DNA from: Przewalskia tangutica
Taxonomy: Eukaryota > Streptophyta > Magnoliopsida > Solanales > Solanaceae
DNA length: 64,000 bases
Direction: 5' to 3'
Assembly: GCA_029844215.1 (NCBI GenBank)
Contig: CM056728.1
Span: 56,707,789-56,771,788, forward strand
Positions 11,166-22,615 of the stretch are shown here, piece after piece. The notes under the pieces are model-generated. The model was not told where the DNA came from, ran no database searches, and was given only the letters and a program-made list of their open reading frames with translations. Both the position numbers and the translations under genes were made by a program. Every line of letters begins with the position of its first letter. Position 1 is the stretch's first letter.

Positions 11166-11401
11166 GCAACGGTCCTGACTGAAAGACACGATGGGCTGAC
11201 CCCATCGGCCCGACTACTGGTTGAACGCATCCACGAACTCGTACGATGGTTAACTAAACTTGGGCCTATCACCCTCGTGACCCTACCACCTGGCGGGACC
11301 ACCACCCGACCACCATAAAACAGTCGCGGGTTGACGCGCATGGCCTCAACCCGACCCACTCTCGCGTAAAACACTTGCTCCCCGATCCGGAACAATCTCA
11401 C
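11156..11401 (-). pseudogene. Shared non-pol module ORF (T5 copy)
   Basis: An 81-codon open frame that ends with the string RTSSWMRSTSSRADGVSPSC preceded by RVTRVIGPSLVN. Recognisably the same peptide is encoded on the same strand in T4 (38888-39136) and T7 (28982-29242), and a decayed one in T8 (about 51310-51520). It is not part of any chromovirus protein I recognise. It occupies the position from which PR, RT, RNase H and early IN have been lost. It may be a captured sequence, or a conserved non-coding signal that merely reads as an ORF. Confidence 0.5.
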
Positions 11402-11764
11402 TAATCACGTTACGAAAACCTAGCGGTCTTCTTAGCTCAACTACCCTCTTTCATATCACGCTACTCAGGGACTTATCATACAAACATATCTCACGTGCAC
11501 TATGCACTCTGGTAAGGGTCAAACCTAAAAGTATAGATCTCTCTCTCGAGATGGCCTTGCCTCTAAGGTCTCCACGTATAAAACTCTAAGGCTCACACTT
11601 TCTTTATCCCCCAATCTTACCCGGTCAACTAACCATGATTTCTAATCACAATTTACACAATGCTATCTGAACATAACACTTAAGATATACTCATCTTATC
11701 ATACGTACTAATCTCTAGAGGGTTAAGGATCTACCTGTAATTACAGCTTCACTCCCCTTAGTCG
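11402..11764. other. Unassigned non-coding segment between module and gag (T5)
   Basis: Shared with T7 (about 29290-29645) and T4 (about 39140-39530), so it belongs to the non-autonomous family. No gene or clear repeat is seen. Confidence 0.5.
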
Positions 11765-12590
11765 TTCTAATCAAACCTGCCCCGTAGGGCGCATAGCTAA
11801 GGAAGGTGACGAACTACCCACCGATCTTGAAGGCTGAGTCCTCCTACTTACATCCCTCCTACTAGGACACCCTTTCGACATCTGGCCCTGCCGGCCGTAG
11901 GTACAACAAGTACCAACTAAAAGACGACATTCCCCGGGATGACGCCTGTCACATCGTGAACACTGGGGAAAAACTGAATCCGGCTGGCTGGAACCTTCGT
12001 GTAGCTGTGAACCGGAAGCTCTGGAGCTCTGACCAACTCCGACTTACCCCGAACGTCCTGAAATCCGTGGAGGACCACTCTGCACTGGCGGAGGTGTGTA
12101 TCGATCTGCTGCGAGGCGGTCGCCTCGAAAAGTTACCAAGGGCCCCGCCGATCGGCCTCTTACGCTGATCTTGGTTAACCCGTCGATCCCTACATTTCCT
12201 CGGCCTGCTGCGCATAAGCCTGTACGCAGGCCATGCTCAAGCCTAACTGACGGGCTATTCTTGCACCACCCTCTCTTAGATAGTCATCATGACCCGTGAT
12301 AAGTCGATACACTCTATATTCTCTCGGTTGCTAAATCCATAGCTAATGTAGTGGTCGCTTTCTTGCAATCTATCTTCTCTGTTCCCGGCCGTGGGCGAAG
12401 GTTCAAAATGTCATGGCCGCGATGGGAGGCTGCTGCGCCGTGTTAAACCTGCTGGGGTGGCGGCGTCGCCAAACTCCCGACGACGTACCACCCAGGTGAT
12501 GATTGGGCGTGTGCCTCGTAACCCTCTGCATCTACTCGCGTCTCCGCCGTTTGCATTGCCCTCCCGGGCGGGTTTGCCTAGCGGAGGCAT
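11765..12590 (-). pseudogene. gag: Shortened gag of T5
   Basis: The start codon context (minus strand, 12590) matches the MPPR start of gag in T6. The C-terminal half is recognisable against T4 gag (DRRVNQDQRKR and the glycine/glutamine-rich tail before the knuckles), and the knuckle region is decayed. The central capsid part that in T4 reads RADRFMMLRQNGRTVREY is missing: sequence passes from just after the HRYVTGLD region to the N-terminal linker. T7 shares this gap, so it predates the separate insertions. Multiple frameshifts are present; some fall at CAG/CTG sites and could be sequencing errors. Confidence 0.75.
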
Positions 12591-12697
12591 AGCGGTAAGG
12601 AAAGAAATACGTTAGAGGTCCAACTTACAACACGGCTCTAAGGCACGATCTCGAGTGAGAAGAATGGAAACCAATCCTAAATATCCTATAGCCTCAT

Positions 12698-12729
12698 GAT
12701 TATTGGTGTGGTGCACAACACCGTTAATC
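12698..12729 (-). ncRNA. Leader stem-loop with GTGCAC loop (T5)
   Basis: Arms GATTAACGGTGT and ACACCAATAATC pair at 10 of 12 positions around a loop containing the self-complementary GTGCAC. It lies about 50 bases downstream of the PBS in the element RNA. The shape and place resemble a retroviral dimerisation signal; the function is inferred. Confidence 0.55.
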
Positions 12730-12776
12730 AAGACTCTACTGGATCGATGCTCGTAGACACTTTCCGAGGATTAATC

Positions 12777-12787
12777 GCTCGATACCA
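12777..12787 (-). other. Primer-binding site of T5
   Basis: Minus-strand TGGTATCGAGC next to the LTR end. Compared with TGGTATCAGAGC in T3 and T8 it lacks the A of CAG. The tRNA-Met match is otherwise kept. The missing base fits the CAG-associated error seen throughout the window. Confidence 0.75.
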
Positions 12788-15700
12788 CTTTTGTCACGAC
12801 CGAACCGGGCGTGATCGTGCCTACCGGGCACCCAGTAGCCATACATCAGTAATCGTGGAATATAAAACAAGACATGAATAAAGTGAATTGAAAAAGCGAT
12901 TATCGAGAAAAACTTGCCTTGCGGCATATATATAAATCAACTAGAAACGATTTACATCCCTTTTACAATCGCCACAGCGGTACTACAGACCTAAGAATGA
13001 TCGACAACAATGGCGGACGGGGCCGCCATACCCCGAATGTAAGTACCTACGACAGGACTATACGTGATAAGCCTCGGAGGAACGGAGCTTCCCAAACGAT
13101 CTGTGACCCTAGAGCGAGGATCAACGGTGGTGTACCTTTACTGCGGCATGAACGGCCCGAAGGAGGTCGAGGCAACAGTACCAAGTATGTGAAATCGAAA
13201 ATCGTAAATGAAATCATAGTAGTCTATATAAAGCGGGAGACATGTATGATCACCAAACTACGATTCCTGATAAATAGCGATCATGTCAAGTCAGGGACTC
13301 ACGCCCTTAAAGCCATCACTCAAATATAACTATGGGTCTCACGCCCATAACATAAACAAGAGCGAAATGGATATACTATAACTGGTCTTTTTCTAGGCCG
13401 CTAATGATCGAAGCAAGGCCAATCGCCCATAGTATCATTATGCGTGCCTAATCTCGACTTCCGCGGCCGCATAGGTCACACATAGACCCGCATAGATCGT
13501 ATAGACCCGCATCGGGGGTAGCTAACCCCGGTACCCTCCTGGACTCCCGCAGCCCGCATAGTCTCAATAGACCGCATAGTCATCACACAGACCGCATAGG
13601 GCATCCCCCGCATCGGGATAAAACACCCGGAATGATCAATCCTGGAGCATACCGCTGCTCCGCATAGTCACATAGACCGCATAGGCCGTATACACCCGCA
13701 TCAAGGGTGGCAAGCCCTCGGTATAACAGTCAAGGGGGTATGTGATATAATAACAGTACAACGGGCTTAAAATTTTAACAACGTAAGCACAACAAGAATA
13801 TCACAAGATACTAACACACGTAGCATCCTAACATGGTTACTTATCAAATCAACAAGAAAGTATTACAAGGCTATCATAAACCAATACAATCAAGTTCTTC
13901 ACACAAGGTACTTTCTACTTTATGTTAACAAGTTCGGGAATTTATCCCCAAAGTACTTCATACATTAACTTTTTAAAATATCCGTTTCTTTCACAAAAGT
14001 CACGCAATACCCGTAGTATAAAAATAGAGTGACTATCTTTTAAGTAAACCAAAACACTTCCCTTTATAAAATCAAGTAACAACATTATTTTCCAAACGTT
14101 CAAGTTTGCCTAATTTCAGATGCTCCAGTTTCTCATTTTCGAAAGGTTTCGTAGTTCATAGTTTTACTCACTTAATGATATAATTCTTCTTTAAAATGAT
14201 TTAAGAAACATATGCCTTATATGTGAGTAGGTTATTCTTGTTTATAACAATCTTATTACAGCAGCCATGATCTAGGAAATATCATTTTGTCTCATCTTAG
14301 CTTCTATGCAGATGGAGGTTTCTACTGGTTTTAATAATACATTAATTAGTCAGTACATTTCCCTTTATTAACGCTGCAGTGGTTTGTTCGATACTTATTC
14401 TGATTTCCGAAATCAGTAAAACATTAATCCTTTTAAAAACCAAGTACTCATTACTCACGAATGAGGTTTCACACCTTTTAACAAAACTCATATTAATTCA
14501 ATTAAGTCAAGTCTCTTATCTTTTAAGATCAAGTCTCTTAACTTCTTAAAATCAATAAACCATTCATTTTATCTCTCTTAAGCCGTTATACCTAACTTCC
14601 CATAAAGCTAGTATAACTCTTAAGCTTTTAAAACCAAGTATTACTCTTCTTTTAAAAAGGTTTCTTAATTCTCTTGAAATACTTCAAGATTCTTATTATT
14701 CAGGCTTAAGTCAAAAGACATTGCCGTAATTATTATTCAATTAACACACGTACGTCTACCGTATTATATATATATTTAAAATATCATGCTCAAGAGTATA
14801 GGAAGAATCACATACCTCGCGACGATTATCGACTATTAGCAAAATGCTCCACGGCTATAACCCGGCTAGCCTTGTCCACCTTTCAAGTAGAACACGCTAC
14901 TTGCAGAACTTTCAACCTATAAAGGTTATACGAGTCTATCAAAGTCTAGACTACTCGGTAGAATATTCTAAGCGGTAGGTTCTCTATTCTACGGAAAAAA
15001 ATCGGGCAGCACTTCCCTACCCGCTAAGCTACACAAGTCTACTGTAAATGCAGTCCTATGTAAGTACAGTTTAATCCTTCTTCTTTAATACTCTTCTATT
15101 ACAGTTCAACTCTCTTCTATGAATCTTATATTCATTTCTACTACTACAGTATGTAATTTCTAATTACAATAAGGGCGAGTATTTACCTCGATAAGCCCAA
15201 TATTATCCAATGTTTAATGTCGATCCCGAGCAACGTTTAGCTCTACTCCGGCGCTCAACCGCTCCAAACAACCCAGAAGTTCTACGCAACTTCTTCTTAC
15301 TTCAAACGGCTATGAAGATTTCCTTAGGGTTGTGTTTTGTAGTGAAGGAAGTATAATAGTATTTCTGGGCTTTTCGTATAAGTGTAACCTTGGAATACTA
15401 CAAGGTATTTAGGCCAAGGTATTTTGGTATAGTAACAATACTTGGAGAGTATTTCTACCAAGAGGGGGGGTGTATTTTACGAAAACAACTCAAGGTAGGG
15501 GGGGTACCCCTCGGCTAGTGTCACGACCCGTTCCGGGGTCCGTGACTGGTGCCTTACCCGGGCACCCAAGTAGTCATACATCAGAGTAATCAGCGGAACA
15601 TAAGGAAAGACATGAAATATTATAAAAATAGAAACAGTTTATCTGAAGAAAAGCTTGCCTTTCGGCATATATATAACCCAAGTTTTGCAGTTACATCCCA

Positions 15701-17434
15701 AATGTACAATAGGACTACAGACCTCTAAAGAAGTAAACCACTATGGCGGGACAGGGCCCCGCCATACCCTGAATGTACAAAACTATCTACAATACAGGGA
15801 GATCATACCCAAAAGTAGAGCCTCCGGAGAAGATGGAGCTCCTGACACTAAAGCAAAGATCCTAAGGATGTGGATCTAGCACCTGCTTGCCCTTACCTGC
15901 GGCATGAACGCAGCCCCCCGAAGGAGGTCAGTACAACAGGTACCAAGTATGTGAAACTGTAAAGTACTTAAATGAAATCAAGTATTTAAAACCATTTGCA
16001 AATCAGTTCAATTGCACATAGTGCCATATCACAAACAAGAACAATAATAGGTAAACTGTAACAGGTCTTTTCTAGGCCGCAAATGATCGAAGCAAGGCCA
16101 ATCGCCCATAGTATCATTATGCGTGCCTAATCCTGGACTCCCGCAGTCCGCATAGGTCACACACAGACCCGCATGAGGTATTCCTCGCATCGGGGGTAGC
16201 TAACCGGTACCTCCCGGACTCCGCGGTCGCATAGTCTCAATAGACCGCATAGTCACACAGACCGCATAGGGCATCCCCCGCATCGGGATAAAACACCCGG
16301 AATGATCAATCCTGGAACTCCCGTTTAGCAATGTAAGCACAGCAAGAATGACCCCCTTTCACAACATCACAAGACACTAACACACGTAGCATCATAATAT
16401 GTCTATTTATCAACAATCTTACTACACCTTACAGAAATCAATACAAGGTTTTTATAACAATTAAGTAAACAGTTCCTTTTATCTTTCTTAAGTTGTTATA
16501 CCTAACTTCCCATAAAGCTAGTATAACTCTTAAGGTTTTGTTTAAAAACCAAATATTTCTCTTCTGTTAAAAATGATTCAGTATTCTTTTGAAATGCATC
16601 AAGATTCTTATTATTCAGGCTTAAGTCAAAAGACATTGTCGTAGTTATTATTCAGGCTTAAGTCCGAAGACATTGTCGTAGTTATTATTCAGTTAACACA
16701 CGTACGTCTACCGTACTATATATATTTTAAAATATCATGCTCAAGAGTATAGGAAGAATCACATACCTTCTTGGCGAACTCCACCTGCCAAGTCGAATAT
16801 GTCGCGCGCAGAGAATCAGCCTATAATAGTCAAATACGTCTATCAACGTCTAGACTACTCTGTAAACAGTTCTAAGCAGAGGGTTCTCTATTCTATGGGA
16901 ATTTGGGCAGCACTTCCCTACCCGGTAAGCTATACAGTCTACTGTAAAAACAGTCCTATGTGAGTACAGTTCAATTATTCTTCTTTTATACCCTTCTACT
17001 ACTGTGATAACAGTTCAATTCTATTCTGTAATATCCTTCTAAGTATCTATACTTATTCCTATACTTCTACAGTATGTATTCTCTAATTACAAAAGAAGGA
17101 TAAGATTATTTACCTCGGTAAGCCCAATAATATCCTAGATAAAAGTCGATCCTGAGCGAGGTTTAGCTCCTAGTCTGAACGCTCCGATAGCTCCAAGAAC
17201 CCTTAGAAGTTTCCAACAACTTCTACTAAATACTATACGGGATTTGGGCTAGGGTATTTTGGTATAGTAACTACACTTGGAAGACAACTTTTCTACCAAG
17301 GGAGGGGGGGAGGCTCTCGGCTAAGCTCAACTCAAGAGGGGAGAAGGCTTGGACGAGAACTCTAAGGAGAGGGGAGGGATTTTGGAGACTTGGAAATAGA
17401 TTTGTGGATGAAGAACTCTTCATCTTAAGGGGGG

Positions 17435-17442
17435 TATTTATA
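17435..17442 (-). promoter_or_regulatory. LTR TATA box (T6 left LTR)
   Basis: Minus-strand TATAAATA followed by a C run. Confidence 0.6.
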
Positions 17443-17616
17443 GGTCAAGCAAAGGCCAACCAATGGCCAAGATGAAGCCAAGTGCAAGGCAAGTGTATGG
17501 TGAGGATTTGCCCAGTGCACCTAACCTACTCCACAAAACATTGACCCATGTTTTAGGCCACAAAACAAGCCACCAATTCATGCCCATCGTCGAGGGGACG
17601 CCATTTGCCGTCCAAT

Positions 17617-17638
17617 GAGGGTGACAAGTGTCACCCTC
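17617..17638. promoter_or_regulatory. U3 palindrome (T6 left LTR)
   Basis: Arms GAGGGTGACA and TGTCACCCTC around AG, about 175 bases upstream of the TATA box. Confidence 0.55.
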
Positions 17639-17853
17639 CCGTTGGTCTAAAATGTTTCGTCTCTCGGAAAAATCCGCAAAAATTAAAAATGGCATAGCCG
17701 TAATTTACCCTACGCAAGTTTTGTTAAACGTTTCGTCGGAAGACCATTCGTTTAGTGAGTTGTGCCCAAAAAAACGTCTCATGCCTAAACTTTAAGGCTA
17801 AACTTTCGTACGTACGCCCTCACGTACATACTCTGGAAATACGGGGTATAACA

Positions 17854-17867
17854 TTCTCCCCTCCTTA
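17854..17867 (-). other. Polypurine tract of T6
   Basis: Minus-strand TAAGGAGGGGAGAA abutting the LTR start; the downstream UTR block is cut by S2 after 17 further bases. Confidence 0.8.
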
Positions 17868-18097
17868 GAAACATTTGTCCCAAATTGTTATACCCCGTAT
17901 TTCCAGAGTATGTACGTGAGGGCGTACGTATAAAAGTTTAGCCTTAAAGTTAGGCACTTTGGACGAATTGTGCACACCTATCAAAAAGAGTCGTTTTCCG
18001 ACGAAACGTTTCCACAGCTTGCGTAGGGAAAATTCCGGCTATGTCATTTATTATTTTTGCGGATTTTTCCGAGAGATGAAATATTTTGGACCAACGG

Positions 18098-18119
18098 GAG
18101 GGTGACACTTGTCACCCTC
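18098..18119. promoter_or_regulatory. U3 palindrome (S2)
   Basis: Same 10-base arms as in T6 and T7, inverted with the element, about 170 bases upstream of its TATA box. Confidence 0.55.
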
Positions 18120-18289
18120 ATTGGACGGCAAAATGGGCTTGATTTGGACGATTTTGTGCCTTTCCCTTGGTCAAGGGTTAGGTAGGATATTTTGGTGGTA
18201 GATGGATAAGGTGTACTTGGGTGAATCTTGGCCTTACACTTGCTATGCACTTGGCTTCATCTTGGCCCTTGGTTGGCCTTTGGTTAGCC

Positions 18290-18297
18290 TATAAATA
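18290..18297 (+). promoter_or_regulatory. LTR TATA box (S2)
   Basis: TATAAATA about 400 bases inside the LTR start, followed by CTCCCC. Confidence 0.6.
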
Positions 18298-20119
18298 CTC
18301 CCCTAAGTTGAAGACTTTCTTCATCCTCACTTGAAAATTCCTAAGGCAAAATCCTCCCTCTCCTCTTGTTGCTCTCGCCCACCACACCCTCCCTCTTGAG
18401 GCCCTCACGAGAAACCCCCCCTTAGCCTTGTTGTGCTAGTCGAAATACTACCCCCCCTTGGTTGAGAAATACTTCTCCAAGTATTGTTGTAATGCCCAAA
18501 ATACCTTAGCCCATATACCTTGTAGTACTTTCCAAAGTACCCTCTATACGAAAAACCCGGAAATACGATTATACTTTCCTTTAGCCACTAAATGAAACCC
18601 TAAGGAAAATCTTCACCCGTAGTTGAAGTTATAAGTAGAAGTTGCGTAGAACTTCTAAGGGTTTCTTGGAGCGAATTGGAGCGCACGGAGTAGGAGCTAA
18701 ACCTTGCTCAGGAGCGACATATAACTTGGATAATTTTGGGCTTATCGAGGTAAATATCTTGTCCCCCTATTGTAATTGGAAATTACATGTTTGTTAGAAT
18801 ATATAGTTGAAGTATACTATATATAGAATGAATATTGAAAAGGAACTGAACGTAGTTTTGCGGCAATGTCTTTTGACTTAAGCCTGAAGAATAAAGAGGA
18901 AAAACTGAACTGTAATTACATAGGACTGTATTACAGTAGACTTGTGTAGCTTTGCTGTGAAGTAGAATCGTACACGTCCGGTTAGACGTGTAAACCCCCC
19001 ACCCTGGTTGGCTTGGTAGCCGGCCTCGTTGGAAGAGGAGATTTACGCTGTTGCGGGGGGGGAGGTGCTGCCGAATTTTCTGTAGAATATTCTACGTTGA
19101 GATCTAGATGTTAATAGGCGCCTTGTGGCCTTTATAGGTTGAAGTACTACGGGTGGCGCGATCTACTTGGCTTAAGGAGTAGCCGACGGTTTGAAGTACT
19201 TGGAGCGTTTTGTTATTAGTCGATACTCGTCGCGAGGTATGTGAACCTCTTCCTATCTCTTCTAGCATGATATGTGTATAACTATGTAGTACGGTAGACG
19301 TACATGTGTTAAATGTATTTGATTGGTCTACAACATAAAGTGTTATAACGGCTTTATGGGAAGTTGGTTATAATATCTTTATGTAGGTAAGAAAATGCTT
19401 TGTGGTTTTTAAAAGGTAACTGATTTGAACTATGACTGGCTTGATGTGTGATAATAAAGAACATGAAGTATTTCAAAAGATTTATGAATCATTTTGATAA
19501 AAGAGTAATACTTGGTTTTTGAAAACTTAAGAGTTATACTAGCTTTATGGGAAGTTAGGTATAACGGCTTAAGAATGTTATATGGATTTCGGAAATGTGA
19601 ACAAGTATCGAACAAACCACTGCAGCGTTAATAAAGGAAGTGTACTGACTAATTGTTATTAAAACCAGTAGAAACCTCCATCTGCATAGAAGCTAAGATG
19701 AGACAAAATGATATTACATTTCCTAGATCATGGCTGCTTTAATAAGATTGTTATGAATAACCTACTCACACATAAGACTTATATTACTCCATTGTTCTAA
19801 AAAGGAATTACGTGATTAAGACTTTGAACTATGAAATCTCTCAAAATGGAACTTGAGTAATTGAAACTAGGCAAACTGGAACTTTAGGAAAAGGATGTTG
19901 TTACTTGACTTTAAAAAGAATGTGGGTTGGTTTATAAATGTGGGTCACTTTATACTACGGGTATCAGGTGACTTTGGTAAAAGGAATGGATCTTTTAAAG
20001 GGATTTAACGTATGTAGTACTTTAGGGTTAAAACCTGGTTTTTGGCATAAAATGAAAGTACTTTGAGTTGTGTGTAACTTGACCATGTTACGTGTGATAG
20101 CCTTGTTGTGCAAGTACTG

Positions 20120-20325
20120 TATTCTACTCGACTACCGGTTCATGGGATGAACCGGGAATGTATTTCACTCGACTACCGGTTCATGGGATGAACCGGGAAT
20201 GTATTTCACTCGACTACCGGTTCATGGGATGGACCGGGAATGTATTTCACTCGACTACCGGTTCATGGGATGAACCGGGAATGTATTCCACTCGACTACC
20301 GCGTTCATGGGATGAACCGGGAATG
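20120..20325. repeat. 41-bp minisatellite with hairpin unit, five copies
   Basis: Units start at 20120, 20161, 20202, 20243 and 20284. Each contains CCGGTTCA, a 5-base spacer and TGAACCGG, a perfect 8-bp stem. Units 2 and 4 match each other almost exactly; the last has an extra C. It occupies the slot that holds CCGCATAG repeats in other LTRs. Confidence 0.92.
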
Positions 20326-21112
20326 TATTCCACACATTTATATACTGGGTCCATGAGATGGGCCGAGACATGTTATACGTATCACATGAGTTGTACCTAG
20401 ACTGCCGGCAGTGAGGAAGAAGTTCCACGGGCATGAGGGATGACTTTAAGGGCGTGAGTCCCTGACTTGACATGACTGCTTTTATGTTGTGAACTGTAGT
20501 TTGGTTATCATACATGTCTCCTGCTTTATATAGACTATTATGATTTCATTTACAGTATTTATTTTCAGTTTCACATACTAAATTTTTGTTATCGACCTCC
20601 TTGAGGCTGCGTTCATGCCGCATGTAAGTGCGTCGGTTGTGGATCCTCGCTCTTAGGATCACGATTCAGCGTGTTAGGAAGCCCGTTTCTTCTGAGGCTT
20701 ATCTTTTGGTATGTTACCACAGTGCAGTAGGTTCTTGTACATTCGGGGTATGGCGGGGCCTGTCGTCATAGTTGTTGTTATAAAACTCTTAGAGTGCATG
20801 CCTTTGTTGTGGGCGAGTTTGTAAAAGGATAGCTGTTGGGTTTTTATGTATGTCTGAGCAAGCTATTTTTGGTTGGCCTGTTTATTTATAATATCTCTTA
20901 TTTCATGTTCATGTTTTATTTCCGCTGATTTTCTCTGATGATGTATCACTAGGGTGCCCGGGGTAAGGCACCAGTCACGGGCCCGGGTTCGGGTCGTGAC
21001 ACGAATGTTCCTTCCCAAGACCGTTAACGATAAGGTTCCTCATAACTTAAACAGTTTGCAAATGCCACACACGGCCACAAAACAACACTTAGGCATAAAC
21101 GATAATGAAAAT

Positions 21113-21335
21113 TTACAAGTAGGAAAGTGAATTACCTGGAGGTGTGGGGAATAGGTGAGGATACTTCTTCCTCATGTCCTCCTCAGCTTCCCACGTCATC
21201 TCCTCCCTGAGCTCGTTCCGCCACAAGACTTTGTGGAAGCCACGCGTCCTTGGTCAGACGCCTAACCGACGATCGATTATCGCTATGGGAATCTCCTCAT
21301 ACGATAACCCTCGGTCACCGGACATCGTCAATCGG
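21113..21335 (-). pseudogene. pol: Chromodomain and pol C-terminus of T6
   Basis: On the minus strand a frame reads VLWRNELREEMTWEAEEDM followed by RKKYPHLFPTPPG and ends in a TAA at 21113-21115. The W...N...E..TWE pattern is that of the chromodomain at the IN C-terminus of plant chromoviruses, which in that family targets insertion to heterochromatin. A preceding piece in another frame reads SYEEIPIAI. This domain places T6 in the Tekay/Del-type chromoviruses. At least one frameshift separates it from the IN core. Confidence 0.85.
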
Positions 21336-22615
21336 GTGTACCTAGATGGATCCCGATACATCTCTCAAGATAGAAACGTGGAACACCGGATGCCGCCTCG
21401 GTCGGACGGCAGATCCAACTCGTAGGCAATCTTGCCTACCTGCGGACAATCGATAGGGCCCAATGTACCTTGGTGAGTTTCCCTTTCTTCGAATCTCATC
21501 ACACCGCCATGGGTGACACCGAGAAAACCCAATCATCAACCTCGAACTCCGGATGCGACGGCGATGATCTGCGTATGACTTCGCGACTCGGTGTCAAGAA
21601 CCGCTCCCGGATAAGCTTTACCTTATCCACTGCCTGCTGCACCAAATCTGGTCCCACTAACTGTACCTCGCCTACATCGAACCAGCCTATAGGCGATCTG
21701 CACTTCCTCTCATACAAGGCCTCATAAGGCGCCATCTGAATACTGGAGTGGTAGCTATTATTGTATGCAAACTCAACTAGAGGCAAATGATCCTCCCAGC
21801 TACCCCTGAAGTCAATAACACAGGCTCGCAGCATATCCTCAAGAGTCTGGATAGTGCGCTCTGCCTGTCCGTCTGCTGCGTGGATGGAATGCGATTACTC
21901 GTGCTCACTGCGTCCTAAACCCTTACGGAAAGACCTCCGAAGTTAGCGAAACGGGCTCCTGCATGCGATATGATCGAAATAGGGACTCCATGCGATCGAC
22001 GATCTCTCGGATGTAAAGTCCGCATAATCCTCGGTGAAAATGTCGTCCCGCGGGAAGAAAGTGGGCTGATTTCGCCACCGTCGACGATAACCCAAATAGA
22101 ATCATGCTTCCTGAGTGCGAGGTAATCCCGTGATAAAGTCCATGTTGATTACCTCCCACTTCCGGTCGGGATCTCTATCGTCTGCAACAAACCACCGTGC
22201 CTCCGGTGCTCTATCTTCACCGCGACAACACGGGCCGAGCTACGAACTCGCAACGCCCTCTTCAAGCCATCCCACCAATACGGATCTAAGGTCGTGGTAC
22301 ATTTTGGTCGACCACGGATGGATAGAGTAACGCCGCGTGTGCTTCCCAAGAACTCGCCAAGTCTCAAACATCGGAACACACAACTCGCCCTCAAACCTTA
22401 GCACCCCATGGTGCTACCTCGAAAGGACCCTTCCTCACGAAGAGCCGCATCACGATACGAATCAAAATCGGATCCTCGAATTGCCTCTTCACCTCTCGGC
22501 GATGGAAGACTCGGCAACCTCACGAACTCTAACCCCGCTATCGTAATCAATCAAGCGGACACCAAGGCTCGCTAATCGATGCAAATCACGAACCATGCCC
22601 TCTCTCTAGCTACAC
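21336..22615 (-). pseudogene. pol: Integrase of T6, frameshifted
   Basis: Recognisable parts on the minus strand: the SH3-like C-terminal end (SPRYIGPYRL and HPVFHVSIL, 21342-21539), the end of the core (LRACVIDFRGSWEDHLPLVEF and AYNNSYHSSIQMAPYEALYE, 21700-21834), a decayed middle of the core (KSAHFLPAG and LYIREIV, 21923-22159), and the zinc-binding region with WWDGLKR (22149-22394). The DD35E triad cannot be read in one frame. Several frame breaks coincide with CAG/CTG positions, so the true element may be less damaged than this sequence shows. Confidence 0.85.

Larger units (their letters stand above)
15519..17853 (-). repeat. T6 3' LTR (left)
   Basis: TGTCACGACCC to GGGGTATAACA, 2.3 kb. 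Relative to the right LTR it lacks about 115 bp after 16321 (present at about 35935-36050), a stretch of the CCGCATAG zone. TATA box is at 17435-17442, palindrome at 17617-17638, donor-like site at 17110-17116. Confidence 0.95.
17886..21001 (+). mobile_element. Solo LTR S2, inverted orientation, in the T6 3' UTR
   Basis: Plus-strand LTR from TGTTATACCCCG to GGGTCGTGACA, 3.1 kb. Flanks are CAAAT (17881-17885) and CGAAT (21002-21006), a TSD with one change; the intact target in other elements reads CCCGAATG. It carries palindrome 18098-18119, TATA box 18290-18297, donor-like sites 18747-18753 and 19234-19243, and a 41-bp minisatellite. It is the only complete LTR on the plus strand. Confidence 0.93.

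Noticed and set aside
12391..12615. GC-rich plus-strand open frames over gag remnants
   Set aside because: Antisense shadows of the decayed gag; codons follow the minus-strand frame.
20120..20325. 41-bp hairpin repeats as a possible attachment site or CRISPR
   Set aside because: Contiguous units inside a solo LTR with no spacers and no associated genes.
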